Below are positions 46,214 through 56,118 of a stretch of DNA of 64,000 bases, one piece after another. The stretch is taken from positions 400,181,132-400,245,131 of the forward strand of contig CM060900.1 of assembly GCA_030762935.1 (NCBI GenBank), read 5' to 3'. Source of the DNA: Hymenopus coronatus (taxonomy: Eukaryota > Arthropoda > Insecta > Mantodea > Hymenopodidae). The notes under the pieces are model-generated. The model was not told the origin of the DNA, ran no database searches, and worked only from the letters and a program-made list of their open reading frames with translations. Each line of letters opens with the position of its first letter. Within the stretch, counting starts at the first letter, position 1. The translations under genes were made by a program, and so were the position numbers.

Positions 46214-46810
46214 AACTAGTCCCTCATAATAAGAATGTAAGTGACATAGTGTTAAAAAACCAACTCAACAAATTAATATAGCATAATTTGACCGTCACTG
46301 TTACTAAATTCCTCCAAACATCAATCATTCCATTACTTATTCCTTTTTTGGTTTGACATATAATTGCGAGGTCACAATTACATCTGTGAGCATCAACAAA
46401 AATAAGTGCTGATCCAGTTTGACAGACTCAGATCTAGATGACACATTAAGAGCAGCTTGTTCCAGTTATACACCAGATTTTTCTGTACTTATGCTTCCAA
46501 ACTACACATTAATTATATAAGTTGTAAACCTAAGAAATTTTAGTGGTAATTTTTTGAAATACTTTTACTCTGTTACATGTTTTATAGTAGTGGTGACGGA
46601 GGCGGCAGCGGCAAAAAAATTGTGGTTGCAATGGTGGTGACAACTGCACCTCATGTATGAGTTAAATGTTCCCAAGCACGTGAGAAAGTTTGTTCAATAG
46701 CACTGCTCTAGATTATGTGGTTTATGGTGATGCTTGTGGAGTCGGGTGGCCCAGGAACCACAGATAAGGTATGAGGATTGATCAGTTGGGACATCTGAGT
46801 ATAGGGGTAC

Positions 46811-47709
46811 TCAGATGTGAGTAGGTAAAGAAAATTTTACATCATAGTGGAGGTGAGGCAAGAGGTAAGTCTCCATGGATGAGATGTTGATGGTCATGGG
46901 CATTAGGACCATTAGGAGGATGGATACATTGACACTGTACCTATCAACTTCCTGGGTTTGACCTGAGTAGTTGTGACTGGCAACCCTTTTGTTGATCTTG
47001 GCTAATACAGGATTATGATCAGAGTGAAATGCTTTGACTGATGTGAGTGATAGATGGTACAGGAAGTGGTTGATGATCTTGAGGTTCATAGTTACCAAAC
47101 TTAAACATCATGGATAATGGTGCTTAGGTAACGGGTGCCAATTCTCTGAGGTGAGAGTCTGCAACTACCATGCATATAATTCATTCCCTCTTGCATCTAC
47201 CTGACAATCACAATCTTAATACAGATACTTGGTACTAAGGTCCCCCACCAAGTAAGTTAGAATCCAGGGCTAGGGTAGAGGGGTAATTGTTGAGTACAAA
47301 TATCCTTTGAACTGGACGGTATTAAGATACCATTCAGGCTTGTGCTATCAAGGTACATGCAAACAGCTGTGATCTCTAAGGTTTCAAGCTGTGGGAACTG
47401 GAAAGGTGAGTGGACTACCTTGTGAGGGCTGCTTTGTCACTTCCTCTGTGGCCCACATGGCATATTCTGAGCTTTAGCCCAGTATTTGGATGGAACAAAG
47501 ATGTCTAGAGTATGTGAGACAGCAAAATGTAGAACCTCATTTTGCTGATTGGTCCATTTACTTTCCAGAATGTAGACTCTAAAACAAGGTGTGAGACCTA
47601 ACCTAATTTGCCATGCTTGGTAATGAATGATGCCACACAAAAGTGAAAGCCCCTCTCTGGCAATATCCATTTTGCCAGACAGTTCACTTGTGGTTGTGAA
47701 TCTGGCCAC
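46811..47709 (-). pseudogene. Jockey-type LINE endonuclease fragment
   Basis: Minus-strand text from 47709 down: HTLDIFVPSKYWAKAQNMPC (47530-47440), LETLEITAVCMYLDSTSLNG (about 47370), and in 46811-47098 a block with LSLTSVKAFHSDHNPVLAKI. SDHNPV is the catalytic Asp/His motif of apurinic-type endonucleases of Jockey-clade LINEs, and VPS-YWA and LE-TAVCIYLDSTSL-like segments precede it in that clade. Frames change repeatedly. RT is absent. Confidence 0.7.
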
Positions 47710-47725
47710 CTTTGAGATCTGTAGG

Positions 47726-48230
47726 TCAGTGCAAAGAATGGGGTTTTGTTGTGGAGAAGGAGAACATCAGGACACCAGCCCTCCATTGGCTTAATTTTCC
47801 TTCAGCTGACATGGGGATATCATGTACCTGCAGAGCCTTGCCCAACGCTTTGTGGCCCTGGAGTTCTGGTAGGCTCTTGGCTGGAGCTGGTGTATGTGCA
47901 GCTGCAGGCTGTGTTGATTTAGGGGCGAGTCTTTGTGATACTGCAACCCATGTCTGTTCTTGTTGAGAACATGCTGGCATCTCATACTGTTCTTGTTGGC
48001 TATATTGGCAGGTTACTTACTGGATGGTGCAGGCTTGCTCTCTTGCAGGCATCCCTGTTTGGCCAGTGGTGGAAGAGGCAGTCTGGATATAATCGCCGCC
48101 TTGTTAATAAGGCATCACATTACATGGTTGACTTTGCAGATAGTGCAGGTTGGCTATTCTATAGTGACACATTGGTGTAACTCCAAACTACCAAACATGT
48201 CCCACAATGGGTCATTGACATCATTCAGAA
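47726..48230 (-). pseudogene. Jockey-type ORF1 (gag-like) remnant
   Basis: Upstream of the endonuclease on the same strand, a Ala/Pro-rich segment (LAPKSTQPAAAHTPAPAKSL) follows a CTICKVNHVM-stop-CLINKAA stretch (about 48140), which resembles one zinc knuckle (CxxCxxxHxxxxC). Position and composition fit the C terminus of a Jockey ORF1. It ends about 70 bp before the Drp1 acceptor at 48301-48302. Confidence 0.45.
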
Positions 48231-48302
48231 AAAATGTCATTTTAGTTGTTCTTTGATGGTTTGTGATTTAAAGTATGTAATATTCTTTTTATTTATTTTC
48301 AG

Positions 48303-48466
48303 ACTCGTGTGAATTTGATGATGTCTCAGTTTCAAACCTTGCTCAATTCTTTTGGAAAAGATGTGTCAGATAAGAGTCAGACGTTACTTCAGATAATTAC
48401 CAAATTTGCATCATCTTATTGTTCTACAATTGAAGGAACTTCAAGAAATATTGAAACTACAGAATT
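48303..48466 (+). CDS. Drp1: Drp1, stalk (middle domain) exon
   Basis: Acceptor TTATTTTCAG, then [40 protein letters not shown] and [15 protein letters not shown]. The exon ends two bases into a Leu codon at the consensus donor GTGAGT; reading on would meet an immediate TGA. This part of the stalk takes part in dimer and higher assembly. The [16 protein letters not shown] segment matches insect Drp1 closely. The preceding intron (9.8 kb) contains the nested hAT/Penelope block and a Jockey-type LINE that ends within about 70 bp of the acceptor. Confidence 0.95.
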
Positions 48467-48959
48467 GTGAGTATACAGTTCACAGAAGTTATTGTTAAAA
48501 GTATTGATTGGAATATATAGATACAGTTTAATTAACAAATGTTTATTCAGCTGTTAAATACTCTCTTATGATTCAAATTAACATTAATATGATTTTATCA
48601 ATGTCAGTTTTAACAATATTTTCTCATATTTAGTTATATCTCCTATTAATAATTTAATAAGTGTTAGTAAAGTGTGTACTATAAGAAGCCAACTTTTAAA
48701 CCAATCATTTATGTAAAGTACTTGGAAAATTGGTCTTTATTTTCTTGGGACAGCTTCAACAATCGTGTCCACATGATGATAAACCTTAGTTCCACATAGG
48801 CAGAATGGCATTGGCTGGCTTTGCTCCCAGTCTGTGCTTTTCTGAAAGGCTAATTGTCCATTAAGGTTGCTACTAGATATGAAGCTGTAATTCTGAGCCA
48901 GATGTAGCACAGGCAAATAGAGTTTCTAGAATTTGAGATATACATATATATAGTGCCCA
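48467..48959. other. Intron 5, proximal part, nothing recognised
   Basis: AT-rich intron sequence without signals. Confidence 0.4.
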
Positions 48960-49990
48960 CAGCAATACTAGTGATTATAAAAGATGTACCTTCGCTGTCA
49001 GTTGTGAATTTACATGAAACAGGTGTTATTAGAAAGAAAAACTGAACATTTTAGTACTTACCTAAAAAAAAAACAAGTATGCCACACTGCATATATCAAG
49101 ACAGTGTTTCCATGCATGCCACACATGTTCCAGTATACTTACAGCAATGGTCTTTATGGTAGCACTGATACAAATTTGGATATCTTTCAGGTAGTTGTGG
49201 TATGTGCTCATGTAAAAAGAAGTTACAGATAGTCAAGTCATAGGAGATTGGAGGCCAGCTGCTGAAGACATTATCTTAGTTCCCAGCTGCCCAAATATAT
49301 CTTCATTGAAGCTTTTTATTTAGAATGTTCCCTATAGTGAGAGGCTAGAGAGGAGGTTCTCCATCTTATTAAAAAGAAAGCTTATTGCTGTCTTCCAATT
49401 GTGGAAACAGCCACTCAGTTAACATAGCGGATAATTCATATGTCACAACGTTTTATTGAAATGAAAGTGGACCATATCCTTTCTGTTTCAAAATGGCACA
49501 TGACAAATTTAGCTTAGGTGAGGCACGTTCAACCTCCAAATTTAAATGTGGATTCTCACTCCCCCAAAAATTGACATTTTGCTTGCTTACATTTCCAGTG
49601 ACATGAAGTGTTGCCTTGTCACTAAAAATTAATTTTGGCTGACAGGCCATTATCGTCCTCCACATTTTCATGGAGAACATGTTATTTGGCTTGGTCATCA
49701 AGTTTCAACTTTTACGGTAATTACAGTTCTTTGGGGTGAACCACAGAGTTGAATGTAGGACTCTACACAAGAATTTTGAGGGCTACATGCAAATGCTGCT
49801 TGCACATTTTCCAGTGCTGCTTCATTGATTCACTGTTTCTTTGAGAGGGTGCTTTCCTGTTATATTTGCATGCCACAGCCCTCTAAATGCTGCAGTATTT
49901 CCACAGACTTGAAAATTTAATTTTCATACCATTTAATAGAATTTTCTTCTATGCAGCAATTCCATTATGACTAGTGAAAGAAGAGAAACA
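48960..49990 (-). pseudogene. Tc1/mariner-superfamily transposase relic (DUF4817 type), minus strand
   Basis: Open frame 49453-49701 reads PKLIFSDKATLHVTGNVSKQ (FSDEATFH motif, catalytic Asp kept, Glu to Lys), NVNFWGSENPHLNLEVERAS, PKLNLSCAILKQKGYGPLSF. Upstream, at higher coordinates, HTH remnants are scattered (LKETVNQ, VESYIQLCGSPQ). Downstream, at lower coordinates near 49240, WPPIS-YDLTICNFFLHEHI is the decayed WPPRSPDLTPCDFFLWG block with the last catalytic residue region. Terminal repeats were not found. Confidence 0.65.
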
Positions 49991-50186
49991 TCTTTTTTTC
50001 TTCTTGTGCTATCTCTTATTGATTTTGAAACCGTTAATTAACTTTGCTATAAAAAGGCTATTGTTAGTTATTAATTATTTAGCACTGTGTAATTGAAGAT
50101 TACAAATGCTCATGAACGTATGTATTTAATAGAGTAAATTCAGCTGGAGTAGAAATAGAAAGCTGGTGCCAAGATAGTAGAAGGGT

Positions 50187-50985
50187 GTGAGAAGCGCTTT
50201 GTTAGAAAGGTTTCTTTTGTCCAGTCACATTCAACTGGGTCACAATGGGAGTAAACCTTAAAATGCGGAAGACAGTAATTTTCCATCGTACAAAACATGT
50301 CGCGTGAGGGTTACAGTGCACCCTGGGATGAGAAAACTGACTTTTGGGTAATATTTATGTCAATTGTGCAGCCTTTCTGTCCAATCAGAAAGAAGCCACC
50401 ATGATGACATTTTTGTTATATAAAGAGCCCAAGAAGGCACATCGTGGCTGTTTGCTGTCTGCTGTCTGTTAACTGTACGTCACTGTATTACGCTGTCATG
50501 CTGTCGGTTGTTGGGCTGAACGTCACTTCTTTGCACAAAGTTAAGCATGGTAACTTGTAACAAAAACTTAGTAGTTTCCAGCATTCTAAGTGTGTTTAAA
50601 GTCAGTGATATGTGTTAAATTATATTGTAAAAAGCAGAATCAAGGAAGAAGAAGTAAATATAACTATATGTGACTAGCCAAATATTAAAGTTCCTAACCA
50701 GTGTTTAAGTTAACAGAATTGTAAAGCAAAGTACTTGTCTCGCATCTCCTAGTAAGAAATAAACTCCAGGAAAGTTACACAAGTCTTCATTATTATAAGA
50801 TCACTCCATGAACTACCCCAATTATCTGCACCACCCCGAGATAGTCAACCATCGTGCAGACTGAGTAATGCCAAGGCGAATTCAACGGTAGTAGATTCAC
50901 ATCACCAGTTATGTGGGTCTACTCATAGGTAGTAGAGTGAGTCTTGCCAACGTCGTCAATCTGGGCTCAAAACCGAGAACTCAGC
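50187..50985 (+). promoter_or_regulatory. LTR-like segment, possible 5' LTR plus primer-binding region
   Basis: A TATATAAAGAG box (50417) is preceded by CAAT-like words and followed by repeated CTGTCTGCTGTCTGTT text, AATAAACTCC (about 50757) and, after ACTCAGCA (50978-50985), TTTGGTGTTTTGAATGTGGG, which looks like the region after an LTR where a tRNA primer would bind. Borders and target duplication are not proven. The Gypsy gag remnants nearby are on the other strand, so it belongs to a different insertion or a rearranged one. Confidence 0.35.
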
Positions 50986-51359
50986 ATTTGGTGTTTTGAA
51001 TGTGGGGATAAGGCCACCGCACAGGGCATCCAACATCTGAGTCCACCGCATATGATGCCTAACGTATGAGTCCACCACAATTTGGCCAACAATATCAGTT
51101 GCACATCTCTAAAATTATTTGAAATTTTTTTTCTAATATTGGTTTCATGTAAATCCCACAACTGACAGTGATGTACCAGTTTCTGCTAAACTCACAACAC
51201 AGACTTAGTACACAAAATAACTGAATCGCTGTGTCAAAACACAGTGCAGTCAATCACGAGTTGTGCTGCTGTTACACTGCTCCCTCCTCAGAGCTGGTCA
51301 ACCCAAACCAGCATTGTCCTAGCAGATTAGACAATCTAGGTGCACTACCAGCACCCCTT

Positions 51360-52810
51360 GGTTCATGTATGGCAACATAACCACACCTGACCTCCATGCC
51401 AGATGTCTTTACTGTTGACTTGTCGGTCATTACAGGCATCCACCTGGTCCCTCACTTCCTGGATGTGTTCAAAAACTTGTCCCCTGCACATCATGAAGAG
51501 GCCTATTAAGTGCTGGTTTACTGGACATCCCTCATGGCTACCTGCTTCTTGAAGGCACAATCATACCCCCCTTGAGGATCACCCTGCAGACTCCAGAATG
51601 TTCTTCTGAACTCTAGCATGTCCTTCTGAGCTCCATAGTTGCAGGACTCTTCTGCCAATGTTGACCATTACATCATGGCTCCTCAGGGCATCCAGTCCCA
51701 ATGTTACTTCTTTAGCCAACCCCATGACAAACACCCACAGACTTTTAATGCCTCACCCCAGGGTCAGCTCCAGGAAGAACTCCTCCACCGATAGTGTTTC
51801 GCTTGATGCCATACTATCTCTTGCTAGGTGTCCTGGTTGGCCACAGTAATCAAAGATCTTGGTTGTTTTTTTGTCCCTGTCGCAGTGAATACTTCTCGTC
51901 TTCGTGGTCAACTTAACTGTTATTTAGGCTGATTTCATCCTTAGCACTGTTGTTAATGCCTCATGGATAGTCTTGTATTTGCAAAGCATCAGGCACTGTC
52001 TTATTTTGGCATCATACACCCTGTCAATGAAGGAGTATGCAGTTTCCTGGGACACATAACTAGGTGGTAGGTTCACCAGGGCTTTGTTCACCAGCTGCTC
52101 AATCACCAGGTTGAAGTCTTGCATCATTTCCTCTGACTGTTGCAGCCTCAATTTAAGCTAACTGCAGCAGGTTGCAGCCAAGTGATGGCTCCCAAACTAG
52201 TTCTTGAGGGCCTCCCACTCCCAGATGTCTCAGGATCACTTTCAGTACTCCTGCTATCCATCCCTGGAGGCTTGCTATCAGTTGTGCAACTTTCTCCTCT
52301 GCTGAGCATTGGTTGTGGGTGGCATGGCAGTAAACTGTTGGCAGAAGACTTTGAAGGCAGATGTTCCATTGTGCTTGGGTGGCTTTATTCATGCAGATGT
52401 TTCACGGTGTCAATTTTCAAATCTTCAGCTTACTGTCAAGCATCTTCTCCATCATGGCGTTAAGTTCTTCGTTGCTGGTGTCAGCTCTTCCCTCCAGGGC
52501 ATTAACATGTTCCCTGAGGTCTTCCAGGGCATCTTTGACGCACTCCAGGGTGTTAACACGTTGGTCAAGATTCTTTATCCTTCTGTTGAGCTCTTCCACG
52601 TCCTTTTTCATGCCAGCCAGTTGTTTATCAATTTTGTTCAATAACTCTGCTTTCATATTCTCTATTGTACAATTCACAGTCATTAAATAAAAAAGCAGAG
52701 AAAGACCACTCACTTCCCTGATATGGAAACTTCTGACTAAACCTACCCAACTGCTCTTCCGAATAGTTGGAGGCATCAAAGTAGCATATGCTCTATGTGG
52801 AAACAATAAG
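51360..52810 (-). pseudogene. Gypsy-type gag-protease remnant, copy 1
   Basis: From 52806 down on the minus strand: a coiled coil (NCTIENMKAELLNKIDKQLA, VEELNRRIKNLDQRVNTLEC; 52417-52700), a capsid segment (EEKVAQLIASLQGWIAGVLK; about 52290), QDFNLVIEQLVNKALVNLPP and SFIDRVYDAKIRQCLMLCKY (51924-52151), and a zinc knuckle YCGQPGHLARD (about 51850) that lacks its first and last Cys. FVMGLAKEVTLGLDALRSHD (about 51720) is the C-terminal part of a retropepsin (LGxDxL). RT and integrase are absent. This layout is that of a Gypsy-like element; frame breaks are many. Confidence 0.65.
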
Positions 52811-53007
52811 GACTCCAGTATGGCACACTTTGTGCTCCCTCAGCTCAGTCCTTCCTCCCACAATTTTCCACTTTTTAAACCAATCATCTTCCCCTACTTC
52901 CAATGAATTGATCAGAATACAAATTTTACTTACTTATGTGATTTTTAAATAAAAGAGAATTCTGTTTGCTAATAATCCTTAAAGAGTTAGCAGTACTGCT
53001 TCTCTCT

Positions 53008-53265
53008 GTAACAGTCGCCCTCCGTGGTGTAATGGTTGCCATGTTAACTTCATATAACCAAGGTCATGGGTTCAAACCTGGTGGAGGACAATGGATTTTT
53101 TCGGGTGTAATTTCCATTTCCATTTTCTCTCTTTAACACATAATGTTACTGCTTAATTTTGCTCAGGGGCCTCTCTGTCAGGCTTGAGGTTCTTTTACGT
53201 GCCGTAAATCTATGACACGGGACCAACAGCTTTACTTCCCTTCCGAAGAAAGCCATGCTAAGGAT
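53008..53265 (+). repeat. Chimeric SINE: family A head joined to an inverted family A body
   Basis: The head (53018-53090) has CCCTCCGTGGTGTAATGGTT and B box GGGTTCAAACCTGG, with acceptor-like ends CCTCC/GGAGG pairing, followed by AATGGATTTTTTCGGGTGTA as in the copy at 6928. The remainder is the complement of the family A body: GGTTCTTTTACG, GGGACCAACAGCTTTACTTC, TTCCGAAGAAAGCCATGCTA and AGGATT match the complement of 7020-7110. Confidence 0.75.
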
Positions 53266-53276
53266 TATTTCATGTG

Positions 53277-54174
53277 AGGCCCAGAGCAACGCCTTATCTT
53301 GGCCAAACCGCAAATCCCTCCAGCCAACTTCAATCATTGAATTGTGGCTCCTGGGGGCATTCAGCCCCAGTACCACATCCTCAAGTCACCCAAAAGGTTC
53401 ACGATGAACACCCATAGGCTCACAGTGCTCCTCAGTGTCACCTCCAGCATGGCCTCCTTCTCCACAGCTCTTTGCCACATCAGGTCTGATTAGAGTCATG
53501 GTTGCACATGGGTCTATGAGTATCCAGCACAGCTTCTCTTGTATGCAACCATATGTCATCCACTCTCCTGCCCAAGGTACATAGCATCACTTGAGGGGAT
53601 GGTGAAGACTGGCCCAATGTGTCCCTCTCCAGGCTGACCTTACTTGTTTTCTGCTGTGCGTCATCTTGGTGTGGACAATCCTTCACTAGGTGACCTGGCT
53701 TGCCACACTCTAGCATACAGCACCTGAAGGTTGTCTTCATTTGTTGGTTGCTTGTCTCCCTGTCATAGTGAACACTCCTGGTTCATGAGGTGGGCCAGCT
53801 GTCATTTTTGGATTGTCTTATAGTCACGAGCATCAGGCGTGTTGTATCTTGGCATTCATGCACTCCTTCAGTGAAGGAGTTAGTAGCGTCCTGGGTTTCA
53901 TAACCAGATGTTAGGTTCACCAGGGCTTTGTTCACAAGTTGTAGATGGCTAGGGTGAACTCCTGCATCGTCTCACCTGGCTGTTGCAGCCTTGCCTTAAG
54001 TTGACTGCGTTAGGCTGCAACCAAGCAATGGTTCCTGAAGCATTCTCAAGGGCTTCCCAGATCTCCCAGGACTTCGTGGACATTGGGATTACATTCAGAT
54101 TGTCATCCATATTTGGCAAAGGAAGAGTCAAAAAGGGAACTAAAGAATATACTTTGGCCCCCAATTACCAGCAG
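53277..54174 (-). pseudogene. Gypsy-type gag-protease remnant, copy 2
   Basis: The same family and strand as the copy at 51360-52810. KSWEIWEALENASGTIAWLQ and PNAVNLRQGCNSQV (about 54100-53970) match the capsid segment of copy 1. CMLECGKPGHLVKDCPHQD (about 53690) is a zinc knuckle with the CxxxC spacing one residue longer than usual. RRVDDIWLHTREAVLDT (about 53570) sits where the protease active site is expected (normally I-DTG), and VVLGLNAPRSHNSMIEVGWR (about 53360) is the protease C terminus. It is bounded by the chimeric SINE on one side and a Tc1 tail on the other. Confidence 0.6.
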
Positions 54175-54382
54175 TAATCCTATACAATTAGTTCGGTATG
54201 AGTTGGATCAAACTATTAGGGTCAGAAGTGCATACAATGCAAATGAGCTTCTGGAAATTTTGCAACAAGAGTGGTCAAAAATAAGTGCTGAGTACCTGCA
54301 GAAACTTTCAGTGAGAATGTCCCATGTGTGTAAAGCTGTTCTGAAGGCAAAGGGAGAATATTTTGAGGAATCCAAAGTGTAG
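54175..54382 (+). pseudogene. Tc1-like transposase C-terminal fragment
   Basis: Starting right at the Gypsy border the frame reads NPIQLVRYELDQTIRVRSAY, NANELLEILQQEWSKISAEY, LQKLSVRMSHVCKAVLKAKG and stops at 54380-54382. NPI(E/Q)-x-x-W/R-x-EL followed by LQKLV-SM--RC-AVI-A-G is the extreme C terminus of Tc1 transposases (the Glu of the DDE triad lies in NPIE; here it is Gln). Everything upstream is missing. Confidence 0.75.
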
Positions 54383-54544
54383 GAAATAACCAAAGTATAA
54401 ATTTCAGTTTTATATTTTTGCAGATTGACAAGCTTTTGTTATAAATTTGTATATTATTGCAGAAAGGTGTTTTACGTTTAAGTACATTATTTTTATGTAT
54501 TTGTTGTGCTTAATTATGAGTTCATCCTTTGTATCTGAACATTT

Positions 54545-54905
54545 TTGGGGGGTAGTGTCTCTCACCAAGTTGGCCCGAGTTTGAACCCAGGGGGCCGCAT
54601 GTGGGTTTAAGTGGAATTTGGGCAGGTATTCTCTAGATTCTCTAGTTTTCCCTGCTATTCATTCCATTGGTTGCTCAATAATCCCCTTTTGTTTCATCCA
54701 TTTCAGCACCATTTCATGTCTTCCACTTTCTTGCACTCATTCTGAGAGTTGAACTAGTCACCTCTTGGCACCTATATCTGATCCAGAGTTCACCTACTCC
54801 TCAACAGGCATCTGACAGCAGGCGCTTGCTTGTAAGTTCTATGGGATGCAATTTCTACATATGAGGAGATTAAACAGAGGAGGAGGAAGAAGAAGAAGTA
54901 GAAGA
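54545..54905 (+). repeat. tRNA-derived SINE (family C) with GA-rich tail
   Basis: GGGTAGTGTCTCTCACCAAG (A-box half), GGCCCGAGTTTGAACCCAGG (B box), then GGGTTTAAGTGGAATTTGGG, TTTTCCCTGCTATTCATTCC and a terminal GAGGAGGAGGAAGAAGAAGA run at 54867-54905. It shares head and body order with the copies at 26450-26770 and 31395-31660. Confidence 0.65.
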
Positions 54906-55782
54906 AATATGACCAATTGAATTTGTCATTACTTGCAGCAATTATATTTGCCTTATCTTCTGCAATTTTGTTTGTTCTTTCACATTAGCAGTTTGTTTTC
55001 TTTAACCTTGACAAAATGAGAATTTAATTTATATGGTATGGGATCAGTGTTATAATTTTTTATAGTTAATTTCAGTCTTTATAATATTCCATGTTACCTT
55101 ATATTTATTTTTTGTGTTCTGTACATAATTATCAATTGCTGCATATTTTGCCACTTTAGAGGGTGAATAAATTAGGTTCAGATTTGATCTATATAACTTT
55201 GTAATGTCCTTAAAGACATAAGCTTAAAATATGAATGTTTTAATTGTGTCATGATCAAAGGAAGTGATTAAGTGTCAGCAATTTCTTTCATTTAATATTT
55301 ATTACTTTACATTATGGTATGAATAATTTGTACTTACAGGAGAATGTGGCTTGGGAAAGAGATAGGGCTATATCTAAGCCATTTATCATGTCGTTTACTT
55401 GGCTGAAGTAAATACAAATACTAAAATCAAACTCTTAAAGCAACAATGATTTAAAATATTCATAATAATTTTACACTTTTGGAGCAGGCCATTCCAAACT
55501 AGGCTAAATTCCATTTGATTGTGCAGCCTCTGGCTGTGGTGTTACAAATTGTTGCTGGAAAGTAGTAATTCATGTCTGTTAAAATGTTAAATTGCCATGC
55601 TACTTTTACAGGTAAAAGGTAACATTGACTTAAATGGACTTACTGACATCTCTGGGGGCTTAGTAATGGTTCCTCAAAGGACAAATTTGCATAATGGCTT
55701 GACAGCTCTTTTTTACATTTTGGTTCTAAGAATGGCATTCATGTTCTAGGTAAAGTTCTCATTCCATTGTGTTCTTTTACAG
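54906..55782. other. Intron 5, distal part, nothing recognised
   Basis: AT-rich sequence leading to the acceptor TTTTACAG before the exon at 55783. Confidence 0.45.
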
Positions 55783-55933
55783 ATGTGGTGGTGCAAGAAT
55801 TTGTTATATTTTCCATGAAACATTTGGGAGAACACTAGACCAAATTCATCCACTGGCTGGTCTAACCAAAATGGATATTTTAACAGCAATTAGAAATGCT
55901 ACAGGACCACGGCCAGCATTATTTGTACCAGAA
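55783..55933 (+). CDS. Drp1: Drp1, stalk exon
   Basis: Acceptor CTTTTACAG, one base completing the Leu codon, then [40 protein letters not shown] and [10 protein letters not shown], ending on a codon boundary at GTAAGT. The run [18 protein letters not shown] is one of the best conserved in Drp1 from fungi to mammals and is unaltered here. The IHPLAGL-KMD segment is the insect version. The exon is followed by a 3.9-kb intron that holds a nearly intact sense-strand mariner. Confidence 0.96.
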
Positions 55934-55997
55934 GTAAGTGGCTCTTGCTTCTTTTATAAGCATTGCTCTTACAATTGAAAGTGCATATATGTTCTAT

Positions 55998-56110
55998 ATC
56001 TACAAGTTAGATCAACTGGACAGACACTGGAAGATCCATGGTTCATATCCCAGCAATGGCACCAGACAGATTAAATATAAATTTTTGTTATCAGAGTGGC
56101 AGGAAGAATG
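55998..56110 (+). repeat. Possible tRNA-like SINE head
   Basis: TTAGATCAACTGGACAGACA resembles an A box and ATGGTTCATATCCCAGCAAT a B box 35 bp later, ending with GGCACC. No body can be matched to other SINEs in this window. The mariner at 56119 inserted just after it. Confidence 0.35.
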
Positions 56111-56118
56111 GGATAATA

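Larger units (their letters stand above)
44502..46329. mobile_element. Penelope-like element arranged as an inverted repeat, nested in the hAT element
   Basis: Two ~550-bp arms, 44501-45050 (minus orientation) and 45731-46280 (plus orientation), are inverted copies of the same 3' region. They surround a 680-bp spacer with RT sequence on the minus strand. The outer ends meet as TATATTAATTTGTTGAGTTG and its complement. The interrupted hAT coding sequence is duplicated at the borders: CCATTACTTGTT (44490-44501) and CCATTACTTATT (46330-46341), a 12-bp target duplication. The 49 bp at 46281-46329 lie outside the right arm but inside the duplication. Partial copies joined in inverted orientation are known for Penelope elements. 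Confidence 0.85.
42835..46530 (+). pseudogene. hAT transposase (BED finger type), interrupted
   Basis: A BED-finger-like start is readable as NVSVPNKSNVECHFLKNHTN (about 42998). GHKDKSAFMSFIKGL, QTVVRCFVQISKNLESPLYQ and FSLQFDENNDIG (43275-43460; the first catalytic block, normally LDES-DV) follow. After a stop at 43458-43460 come LLFIRMVFHDF-like text, GEDIFNTFLKF, CSPSMTGKDNGF and LLYHCIIHQEALCAK (to 43850), then VRWLSRGK. NSWTLVVRNKYPITCY is cut at 44490-44501. The C terminus resumes past 46330: ITYSFFGLTYNCEVTITSVS, then SSLTDSDLDDTLRAACSSYT. It resembles the ZBED5/SCAND3-like branch of hAT transposases. Several stops precede the insertion or arose independently. Confidence 0.8.
42436..46705 (+). 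mobile_element. hAT element with 8-bp target duplication, split by a Penelope-like insertion
   Basis: The ends are CAGCTCTGTCCAAC and (complement) CAGTGCTATTGAAC, hAT-type imperfect inverted repeats. The perfect 8-bp duplication CTCTAGAT flanks them (42428-42435 and 46706-46713), the target length diagnostic of hAT. Removing the Penelope-like insertion and its duplicated target leaves an element of about 2.4 kb with one transposase gene. It lies in Drp1 intron 4, sense orientation. Confidence 0.88.

Noticed and set aside
51001..51030. Zinc-knuckle-like text (CFECGDK) at about 50990
   Set aside because: The His and last Cys are missing, and the position fits the region just after an LTR better than gag.
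52417..52806. Coiled-coil protein of the host
   Set aside because: It is followed on the same strand by capsid, zinc-knuckle and protease-like text, so it is the N terminus of a Gypsy gag.
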